Below are positions 56,705 to 64,000 of a DNA stretch of 64,000 bases, in pieces (position 1 is the first letter of the stretch; each line of letters opens with the position of its first letter). Source of the stretch: Rhizomys pruinosus. Lineage: Eukaryota > Chordata > Mammalia > Rodentia > Spalacidae. The stretch lies in assembly GCA_009823505.1 (NCBI GenBank), contig VZQC01001067.1, forward strand, positions 261,075 through 325,074, read 5' to 3'. A program made the translations under genes and the position numbers. Below the pieces are notes generated by a model. The model was not told where the DNA came from. It saw only the letters and a program-made list of their open reading frames with translations, and made no database searches.

Positions 56705-57000
56705 AATATATCAGGAATATAATTTAAGAGAGAAGTTTATTTTGGCTCACAGTTGGAGGGTATAGTCCCACAAGGACTGGTCATTACATTCACAGTCAGC
56801 TTGCTTTCTCTTTTTAAGCCATCCAGGACTCCAACCTTGGGAATGAGGCCACCTTCAGTGGGAGAGTCCTCTTGTCTTAACCTAATCAACACTATTTTCC
56901 ACAGGCATACCCACAGTCCAGTCTCCCAGGTAATTCTAGATTTCATCAAGTTGACCATTGATATTAACCATCACAATAATTTCTTTCCTGTGAAACTCAT
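56705..57000 (-). mobile_element. LTR-like/URR-like rodent repeat
   Basis: GAGAAGTTTATTTTGGCTCA, CAGTTGGAGGGTATAGTCCC, CACAGGCATACCCACAGTCC and ATTCTAGATTTCATCAAGTT, then GACCATTGATATTAACCATC. Related in reverse to 17460-17850. Family uncertain. Confidence 0.6.
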
Positions 57001-57045
57001 CACATTGATCAGCTTTTTAATATCTAGGCAATGTAATGCATTCAT

Positions 57046-57151
57046 CTATGCAGCAGGAGTGAGATCTAAGAGCATATAATTTGGAGCTTATGAAGCTCCT
57101 ATGCAGCAGGAGTGAGATCTAAGAGCATATAATTTGGAGCTTATGAAGCTC
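57046..57151. repeat. Perfect 53-bp tandem duplication
   Basis: CTATGCAGCAGGAGTGAGAT and the 33 bases after it occur twice, head to tail (57046-57098, 57099-57151), with no difference. No N here, so it may be real and very recent. Confidence 0.95.
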
Positions 57152-57327
57152 AAGTTCAGTTTAGAGGCAAGCCAGTGAAAACAGTTGAGAGCAATTAAAG
57201 AGAAACATATCAGACCTGAAACAGAAAGAAGTTTGTTTTCTGCCTATCACAAGGGATGTATGTCTTTGCCATCCACATTTTTCTGCCTTTTGAAAATCAT
57301 TCTATACCTGCAATATACTTCACTTAC
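57152..57327. other. Spacer
   Basis: Nothing recognised. Confidence 0.45.
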
Positions 57328-57708
57328 TGTATCAGTCATTTTTCTGTTGCTGTGATAGAACCACCATGACCAAGGGAACTTACAAAAGGAAGAGCTTATT
57401 TAAACTAATGGTTCCAAGTGAATTAGAGTCCATCATGGTGGGGAGGTGTGGTGGCAGGAGATGCTGGAGGAGGAGCAGAATGCAGAGTTTTACAACTTCA
57501 ACCAGGCACAGGAAGCAGAGCACAACTGGATATTGACAAGGTTTAAGAATTCCCTAAGCCGACCCCCCAGTGACATGTTTCCTCTAGTGACAGACTCCGT
57601 CCAGCATGGCTTTACCTTCTAGGACCTCCCTAAACAGTACCACTAACTGGGAATATCATGTCTGATTAGTTGTAGCCCTTGGGTGACATTCTCCTTCAAA
57701 CTACCATA
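57328..57708 (-). mobile_element. MaLR-type solo LTR
   Basis: TGTATCAGTCATTTTTCTGT, ACTTACAAAAGGAAGAGC, GTCCATCATGGTGGGGAGGT, and CTTCTAGGACCTCCC through CTTCAAACTACCATA, in reverse order to the LTRs near 60 kb and close to that at 6626-6971. Starts TG; no internal region attached. Confidence 0.65.
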
Positions 57709-58101
57709 TTCTACTCCCTGGCCACCTAAGCTCATGACCATATTAAAGTAAATATGCATTTAGTCCAACCTTAAAAGTCCCCATAGTCTTTACCAATCTC
57801 AATACAATTCAAAATCTACACTTCAATGTCTGTTCTGAGATTCAGGGCAATCTCTTAATTGTAAGCCCCTGTAAAATCAAAAGACAAATTACATTTTCCT
57901 AACATACAATGAAACTGAATACACCCTCCCATTTCAAAAGAGAGGAATAGAGGCATAGTGAGGAACTACTGGACCAAAACAAGACAGAAAATCAGAGGTC
58001 AAAAACCAAATTCAATAGCTCTAAGTGGGACATTTGGAACTTTATTTCCAAATGGCTTAGATGGCTCAGTTCATCCAGCTTTGCATGCAACACTTATTAA
58101 T
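57709..58101. other. No gene seen
   Basis: May hold more LTR-derived sequence (CTACTCCCTGGCCACCTAAG with CATTTAGTCCAACCTT is like an element-internal end), but I cannot show it. Confidence 0.4.
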
Positions 58102-58114
58102 AATCAGAAAATCA

Positions 58115-58307
58115 GCTGGGCGTGGTGGCACATGCCTTTAATTCTAGCACTCAGGAGGCAGAGGCAGGTGGATCTTTGTGAGTTCAAGGCCAGCTTGGTC
58201 TACAGAGGGAGTTCCAGGATAGCCGGGACTACAGGGAGTTCCTGTCTCAAAAAGACCAAAAAAAAAAAAAAAACCAAAAAAACAAAACAAAACAAAACAA
58301 AAAACAA
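58115..58307 (+). mobile_element. B1 SINE with target-site duplication
   Basis: Flanked by AATCAGAAAATCA (58102-58114 and 58308-58320). GCTGGGCGTGGTGGCACATG head, CAGGAGGCAGAGGCAGGTGG, TCAAGGCCAGCTTGGTCTAC, GACTACAGGGAGTTCCTGTC and a tail of (AAAAC)n units. Full length and young. Confidence 0.95.
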
Positions 58308-58499
58308 ATCAGAAAATCACTGCACCCTTTAATGANATCTCTTTGAGTTCAAGGCCAGCCTGGGCTAAAGAGTGAGCTGCAGGCCAGGTGGGACAAAAGG
58401 GAAACCCTGTCTCAAAAAGACCAAAAAAAAAAAAAAACCAAAAAAACAAAACAAAACAAAACAAAAAACAAATCAGAAAATCACTGCACCCTTTAATGA
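58241..58499. repeat. 95-bp direct duplication around N (probable artefact)
   Basis: 58241-58335 and 58406-58499 are the same sequence (B1 end, tail, target-site duplication and CTGCACCCTTTAATGA), with N at 58336. Between lies 58337-58405, a second B1 body, noticeably different (GGCCAGCCTGGGCTAAAGAG) from the first. This suggests that two reads or haplotypes were joined. Confidence 0.92.
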
Positions 58500-59144
58500 T
58501 ACCTTGTTCGGTTGTAGGGTTTGGTGAAATAATTCAATGAGTTAAAACAGGACACATTATAGTTAAAACATGAAATATGCATTCAAGGAATATTGGCTAT
58601 TTCATGAATTGTACTGTGTGTGCTTTAAGTACTCACAATGATAAGATACATTTACAGAGAATAGAAGATCCAATATAGTGAAGTAAGTTGCATATATGTC
58701 TCACACAGCTCCTGAAACTTTTTGTGGCAAATGTAGTGAAAAGTTTACTCACTTACCTGAATCTCTGCCACGGCATCATTTTTTTTACCCATGGTTCTCA
58801 TTATGAGCACTAGGTCCTCTACTGTGCCTCTCATTTTGGATTTTCTGTACTGACATCTTCCTACTAGACTTGTCCTACACACTTTGGCAAAGGCTTTTCT
58901 TTCTCTTCCCCTGTATATTTGCACTAGGTTTAATATTCTGTATGTGAACATCAAACAATTTCTAGTTTCTTCATCTGTCTCACATCATTTCTCTTCAAAC
59001 CCTCCAGATCCATCCCTGTTATATTACTCCTAGTACAGAAGAGGGAGGTTTAGTTCTTTGTAATATTTAAATATTTAAATATCATCAAATATTTCATAAT
59101 CTGTAAGAAATATGAAAATATTTGAACCTGGCATTTAAATCTTT
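58500..59144. other. No gene seen
   Basis: Single-copy-like, with two runs of TATTTAAATATTTAAATA (59066-59082). Confidence 0.5.
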
Positions 59145-59410
59145 AAATATCTAACTTCATTCTATTTTTTAAGTGCTCGCCAAAGCTTTATTATAAGAAC
59201 TCATTGGACAGTTGTGAGTTTCTGTGTTAATGACCATCCGCTGTATGAGAAAGATTCTCTGGCAAGAACTGAAAGATGCACTAATCTATGGCTATAAAGA
59301 TAAGTCATTAGACATCAGTTTAATATATGTCTATTTAGCAGAATAATAGTAATAAGCTCTCCCTATGGCCTGCATAATGACTACACTGAATAGCACAACT
59401 ATATCACATC
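59145..59410 (-). mobile_element. Lx-like L1 3' UTR fragment, antisense
   Basis: CAGTTGTGAGTTTCTGTGTT, AATGACCATCCGCTGTATGA, GATTCTCTGGCAAGAACTGA and TAGCAGAATAATAGTAATAA match, in antisense order, a stretch of Lx-type L1 3' UTR as I know it. Same general segment as 47200-47290. Confidence 0.8.
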
Positions 59411-60196
59411 TCTGCTACCTAAGGCTCACAGACCTTTGTGGAAGAGGGAGCTGAAAGATAATAAAAGCCAGAGGTGGCGGATGACCATTAAGAAGCAGAG
59501 TGTTCCAGACAGCTGGGCAGTTACTCAAATGAACTCACAGCTATGGCAACAACATGCATAATACCTGTGGTGGTTTGAATGAGAATGCTCCCCATAGGCT
59601 TCAAGTATTCAGACATTTTGTCCCCAGTTGGTGGTACTGTTTTGGGAGATCTTAGAAGGTGTGGTCATGCTGGAGGAAGTATGTCACTGGGAGTGGGTTT
59701 AGTGAGTTCAACATGCCTTATAAGCTCCAGTTGCTCTCTCTCAGCTTCCTGTGCTCATTGGAAGATGTGTGAGATCCAGATCGCAGCTCTGTATCACTCT
59801 TGCAACAAGTATCTGCCACAATTGGACATAATTTCTGGAACCGTACATACGTAGGTAGCTCCTAAAATAAACACTTGTTTTTTTAAACTCCCTTGGTTCC
59901 ATGGTTGGATTTTATCATTAAGCACACAGAAATGTGACTAATTACAGTTTTTGGTACCAGAAACTGGCGGTGCTGGTCTGTTGAAGACCGGACCATGTGG
60001 GCTCTTGGAGAATGTGGAAGATTTTGGAACTTTGGGCATAGAAAGCTGTTGACTGCTGTTAGCAGCGCTTTAATGGGCCATTCTAGTAAGAAGCCTGAAG
60101 AAAACAACTGATGAAAAAAAAATTGTTTTTTTAAGACTACAGCTTAAGCCAGCAAATCTGTTAATTTTATATCATATATGTCATATATTCCTTATA

Positions 60197-60219
60197 TATA
60201 TATATATATATATATATTT
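60197..60219. repeat. (TA)n microsatellite
   Basis: Eleven or so TA units inside the LTR element's internal region, near the inserted retroposon fragment. Confidence 0.9.
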
Positions 60220-60328
60220 CTTGTTTTATTGTTTCATCTCCAAAGGCAACTAGGATATTTTATCAAAGAGTCTGACTGGAGTTTGCCCACAGCCCAAATG
60301 CTTGCTTGAGGTTAAGTTGAAAAGCAAT

Positions 60329-60442
60329 GAACTTTTGGGCACAACTGCTTGCAAATTGGTTTTACATGTAGGATGTTTGTACTCAGAACTTATTACTCAT
60401 TGTTTTAAAAAATGAAATAAATGAAAGTAAATGAAAAAAAAA
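60329..60442 (+). mobile_element. Type C internal fragment inserted in the MaLR element
   Basis: GAACTTTTGGGCACAACTGC, AAATTGGTTTTACATGTAGG, ATGTTTGTACTCAGAACTTA and TTAAAAAATGAAATAAATG match the interior of type C (compare 44537-44622). It ends at that element's internal A-rich stretch, and a 10-base repeat GAAAAGCAAT flanks it (60319-60328 and 60443-60452). So priming took place on the internal A-run, and both ends are missing. Confidence 0.75.
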
Positions 60443-60669
60443 GAAAAGCAATAGACTAATTTCTTTGGTGGAGGATATTTCAAGACAGCCTAATGTAGAA
60501 ATGGTTGTGTGGCTATTGATGATGAATATTCTAAAGATCTACAGTGAAAAAGAGCAAATGGGGCAGAAAGAAATGCAGAATGTACAGGTTGGAATGGAAA
60601 AGTGCACTAGGGGGATTAATGTTGGAGCCTAGGCATGTGAAGGAGAAGGTCCCTTTGATAAGGAGATTA

Positions 60670-60775
60670 AAGTGATTAAGGAGATGCATAGATATTTACA
60701 AGTAAACAATGGAAAGAGTGAAATTAAAGTGATTACAGAGAGGCCTAGAGATTTACAAGTAAACAATAGAGACAG
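60670..60775. repeat. Imperfect tandem duplication, ~58-bp unit
   Basis: AAAGTGATTAAGGAGATGC and GATATTTACAAGTAAACAAT recur as AAAGTGATTACAGAGAGGC and GATTTACAAGTAAACAAT. Part of the MaLR internal region. Confidence 0.75.
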
Positions 60776-61380
60776 TACCTTCAGTGCAAGACCACACCCA
60801 ACTAGCAAAGCCTTAAACTTTGGAAAGGAAAATACTGAATGGGTTTTCTATTCCAACAAGCCCAGGGCAGAGAAGAGTTGTGAATGTGGTTGAAATAGGG
60901 GAGGGTCCATCCCAAACTTGCAACCAAACTCAGCAATTTCATTCACACGGTGCTGGCTTTAGAGGCATGAAGGATGCAAGGGATCATGAGTTCTTCCTCC
61001 TTGGTTTCTTAGAGCCACTTAGTCCAGGCAGAGTGCAACACGAGTATCCCTGCATAAGGAACACCCTGATAGGCCATTGCATGAAGCTGTGAAGGTGAAG
61101 TCTGGTTGGCAGCAGAGACCCCAAGAAGATATTCGAGGTTGCCAGAGTTGTGAGATATTTGCCAAGGAAAGCTGCATACAGGGAGTGTTACCAGCCTAAG
61201 GAAGAGATATATGTTGCACCCAAAGCTGGAAGAAGTGAGTCATCTAAGCCCTTTGGAAGTAAAGTCCCAGAGCTCATACATGGAGCTACTGGACTTGGTG
61301 TTTGTCCTGCTGGTTTTCTGTCTTACTTTGGGCCTATATTTCCTCACCATACCTCTATTCCTCCCTTTTGGAATGGGAAC

Positions 61381-61430
61381 ATGTATTCTGTTCCACTGTA
61401 TTCTGTTCCACTGTATTCTATTCCATTACA
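61381..61430. repeat. Threefold 15-base repeat (TGTATTCTGTTCCAC)
   Basis: TGTATTCTGTTCCAC occurs twice in tandem, then once as TGTATTCTATTCCAT, in the LTR element's internal region. Gives the repeated YSVPLYSVPLYSIPL of one frame, which is not a gene. Confidence 0.9.
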
Positions 61431-61990
61431 TACTCCAATGGGAGTATGTAATTTGTCTTTTGATTTTACAAGAGTTTACAGTTAAGAGATTTGCCTGGGT
61501 CTCAGAAGAAAGTTTGGACTGTAGACTTTTGAGTTGAGACTGGTAAAGACTATGGGGACGTTTAAGGTTGGACTAAATGCATTTTGCATTTTATATGGTC
61601 ATGAGCATCTGGGGGGCAGGGAGCGTAATGTGGTGGATTGAATGAGAATGTTGCCCATAGGCTTCAAGTATTCAGACATTTAGCCCCAGTTGGTGGCAAT
61701 GTTTTGGGAGAGCTTAGAATGTGTGGCCATGCTAGAGGAAGTATGTCACTGGGGGAGGGCTTAGTGAGTCCAACAAGCCTTTCAGGCTCCAGTTACTCTC
61801 TCTTGGCTTCCTGTGCTCATTGGAAGATGTGAGCCTCGTTTTCTGTTTCAGCTCCTGCCACCATACCTCCTGTCACAATGGACTCTTAATTCCCTGGAAC
61901 CGTCAATACTAAGCTCAAATAAACTCTTCCTTTTAAAAGATCCTTTGGTCATGGTGGTTTTATCACAGCAACAGAAAAGGGACTAATACA

Positions 61991-62164
61991 CCCAGTCTGG
62001 CCCAGAAGTTTAAGTGGCTCCAGTACCCTGGGTGCTGTCTCTGGTTCTAATCTGTTGACAGCTGGGGTGTGCAGTGGTGTGCGGAGCCTTACCTGTTCTC
62101 GGCCAGAAGTTAATCCTCCTACTTTTAAATTAGACTTTTAGTTACTTGTGTAGATATTAATTTA
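61991..62164. other. Spacer
   Basis: Nothing recognised. Confidence 0.45.
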
Positions 62165-62295
62165 GTTTTTGGTCTTTTTGAGACAGGATCTCCCTGTAGT
62201 TCTAGCTGGTCTGGAATTTGCTATGTAGAAGAGGCTGGCCTTGAAATCACAGAGATCTGCCTGCCTCTGCCTCCCAAGTGGTGGGATTAATGTCA
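62165..62295 (-). mobile_element. B1 SINE
   Basis: GGTCTTTTTGAGACAGGATC, TCCCTGTAGTTCTAGCTGGT, CTGGCCTTGAAATCACAGAG, ATCTGCCTGCCTCTGCCTCC and CAAGTGGTGGGATTAATG. Nearly full length. Confidence 0.94.
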
Positions 62296-62879
62296 TCTAC
62301 ACAAATAATTTCATCATATTCTTGCTTTTTTTAGAGGAAGATCCATACCTGTGATTATGTATACTCACACACACTCATGATAAATAAGGTACAACCTCAT
62401 AAATACCTTTATTAATTGCCTTGAAAAATTGATACAAAATTTGAAAATCTGATACATTTTCTAGAAAGAATCTACATAGGAACCTGTTCAATGCAATGTC
62501 TCAGGTTCCATTCGTACCCTTGCCTCAGGTACATAGTCTTTGTGGTCCTTGTCCACTTATTTAGTCCAGGCAATCCCAACATGTTTCCTTGGGACACATG
62601 CAGCCAAGGAGTGTTATTAGTGTGACAAAACACAAAATAATAAACGTACTTTGAATATTATGTGGGGTTTTTGCATTTTTTGGTAAGTTGATTATGCAAT
62701 TCTCCCTTTTTTTGGAAGTCTTAACCACTGAGCCATCTCAAGTATGAAATTATAGATTAGAATGTCATGTTGCAATGTCAAAAAGTTGCACACTTCTGCA
62801 TAGATACCATGCTTAGCCTTTCTTCCTCACATACTGAGCATCAAGTCACTCATTCCTATCCCCAGTTGATAACCTTATT
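62296..62879. other. No gene seen; possible old hAT-like fragment
   Basis: 62560-62700 has CATGTTTCCTTGGGACACAT and GCAGCCAAGGAGTGTTATTA, similar in style to old hAT-type elements. No inverted ends identified. Confidence 0.35.
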
Positions 62880-63505
62880 CTTATTTTCAAGTGGAAACCA
62901 TAAGAATTCTCCAAGCCTTCTATGCCAGATGGGGACTGCTAAGACATCCAGTTTGTGGACTAAGCAGCTACTAGGGTTTCAGCCTCTTCAGAGTATAGAC
63001 TGTCACTGTTGGACTACCCAGGCTGTATCACAGAGGCCAGTACAGGAAGATCAAGACAGGACATGGTGCTTACTGGACCTCATTTGGGTGACCATGGGAA
63101 AGAAAGACCCCAGTGTGGAACACAAGGGTAGGATTGATGGTTGTTTGGACTTGCCAAGGAGGAGCCTTCAAACACTTCCTTAAGGAAATTAAGGAAAGCA
63201 TGACAATTTTAAGCCTAAAAAAAAGAATATCCTCCAATTCAGGTGATATATATATATATCAAGTCGGAGAGAACAACAACAAAGGAACTGGGGAAAAAAT
63301 GACTGAAACAGTGAAGTTCTACCAAAAACAATAAGCCTCTGCTTTGAAAAATTCTGGAATGACTCAGAAAAAGATGCAAGACACGTATGGCAGAGGTCAT
63401 GAACTCAGAAAGGTTTGGGGGCATGGAATGGGAAATGACTCTAAATTGAATTGAGAAATGATATATAAGGTATGATAAAGTTTAATAACAATAAAAATAC
63501 ATTAA
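62880..63505 (+). mobile_element. Type B retroposon, fullest uninterrupted copy
   Basis: AAGAATTCTCCAAGCCTTCT (62901), CAGATGGGGACTGCTAAG, GAGGCCAGTACAGGAAGATC, AAGAAAGACCCCAGTGTGG and AACACTTCCTTAAGGAAA come first. A short TATATATATATA tract follows (63246-63259), then AAGTCGGAGAGAACAACAAC, GACTCAGAAAAAGATGCAAG, GGCAGAGGTCATGAACTC, GGTTTGGGGGCATGGAATGG, and AATAACAATAAAAATACATT at the A-rich end. Its main plus frame of 138 codons is not kept in the copy at 50235, so I do not call it a gene. Confidence 0.82.
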
Positions 63506-63930
63506 AAAAAGATATTTCATGAACTCTCACAAGCCCAATAACCCAGGATTGGCCACAGCTACACACTGATATAGGCTCCATCATGAGACCAGTTGCTTAG
63601 CAACTGTTGACACTGGACAGCTTCAGCTTCTTTCCATTTTCCCATTAAATATGCTGGATCTCAGGCAGCACTCTGAGTTCAGCCTCTGAATGTCAGAATG
63701 CAAACTAAAGTGTAAGGGGAATCAGGCACTTGGGAATGCACATGGACAGATAAAGTGAGAGCAAAAAAATGAACAAGAGGATTCCTTCCAGCCCTTCCCG
63801 TCCATGGCACGGTCCTGGTCACCGAGTCTTTTCAGAGCCTGCACGGAAGATGTGCTATGAAAGCAAATAATGGTGTTTCTTTTCTTAAGACAGTAAAACC
63901 AAATATTTTGTGTGTCATTTTTTTTAAATA
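63506..63930. other. Repeat-free stretch with balanced base composition
   Basis: Contains GCAGCACTCTGAGTTCAGCC and CCCGTCCATGGCACGGTCCT, with no named repeat and no frame longer than 60 codons. Confidence 0.45.
63592..63604. promoter_or_regulatory. RFX X-box-like palindrome
   Basis: GTTGCTTAGCAAC is a perfect inverted repeat (GTTGC, three-base spacer, GCAAC), which fits the X-box consensus bound by RFX factors. It lies in repeat-free DNA (63510-63930) downstream of the retroposon. Function is inferred from the motif only. Confidence 0.4.
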
Positions 63931-63934
63931 TTTT

Positions 63935-64000
63935 TATTGAATATATATGTATATGTGTGTGTGTTTTTTTTTTTTTTGTGTGTGTGTGTGTGTGTGTGTG
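63935..64000. repeat. T-run and (TG)n microsatellite at the window edge
   Basis: TATATGTATATGTGTGTG, a run of about 15 T, and (TG)n running off the end of the window. Confidence 0.93.

Larger units (their letters stand above)
59566..61990 (+). mobile_element. Nearly complete MaLR-type LTR retrotransposon
   Basis: Two LTRs in the same direction: 59566-59946 (TGTGGTGGTTTGAATGAG to AATTACA) and 61629-61990 (TGTGGTGGATTGAATGAG to CTAATACA). They share long stretches such as CATAGGCTTCAAGTATTCAG, AGGAAGTATGTCACTGGG and TTCCTGTGCTCATTGGAAGA. Each has AATAAA near its end. The roughly 1.7 kb between starts TTTTTGGTACCAGAAACTGG and ends with TTTTGATTTTACAAGAG, GAAAGTTTGGACTGTAGACT and ATGCATTTTGCATT, like MaLR internal DNA. 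MaLR elements are non-autonomous and encode no envelope. No long frame is present. No clear 5-base duplication was found. Confidence 0.85.

Noticed and set aside
62767..63183. 138-codon plus-strand frame in a type B retroposon
   Set aside because: The copy at 50235-50944 does not keep the same frame (its frames there are 65-88 codons in other phases), so there is no sign of selection on a protein.

Overview
This window is nuclear DNA from a muroid rodent. It holds many B1 and B2-type SINEs, an ID-like element, B4/RSINE-like elements, Lx-like L1 fragments and MaLR-type LTR sequence. That mix is typical of mouse-, rat-, vole- and hamster-like rodents. The B2-type SINE has its own form, with a duplicated 17-18 bp block and an unusual tail, so I would not assign it to house mouse or rat from memory. 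I found no protein-coding gene, rRNA, tRNA or CRISPR array that I can support. The open reading frames are short, and most lie in repeats or simple sequence. This is gene-poor intergenic or large-intron DNA.

Layout. 1-9500: AT-rich spacer with scattered SINEs, a chimeric B2/B1 SINE (2539-2783), a twin-primed retroposon (5282-6402) and MaLR-like LTR pieces. 9500-14200: young B2 SINEs beside L1 fragments on both strands. 14200-25600: mostly single-copy AT-rich DNA with microsatellites, a MIR, old SINEs and LTR fragments. 25905-33523: L1, SINEs and retroposons, followed at 33590-42050 by a noisy second copy of the same stretch. 42050-49560: an unidentified segment, another retroposon copy, an Lx-like L1 and a 1.15 kb tandem duplication. 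49560-55800: an L1 on the minus strand, interrupted by a retroposon and by a 1.5 kb-armed perfect-looking palindrome. 55800-64000: LTR fragments, a nearly complete MaLR-type element (59566-61990), SINEs, a last retroposon copy and an RFX X-box-like palindrome.

Two themes stand out. First, each of the five single-N positions (30106, 33524, 48426, 50945, 58336) sits at the edge of a direct or inverted duplication. These are best read as faulty gap-filling or joining of long reads, so about 11.5 kb of the window is probably not real extra DNA. Second, the window contains several copies of at least two related retroposon types that I do not recognise, called here types B and C. They have an A-rich 3' end, a G-rich purine tract just upstream, 5' truncation, target-site duplications and one twin-priming inversion. 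These features indicate L1-style target-primed reverse transcription. One type C copy is present in only one of the two 8 kb copies, which suggests a recent, possibly polymorphic insertion.
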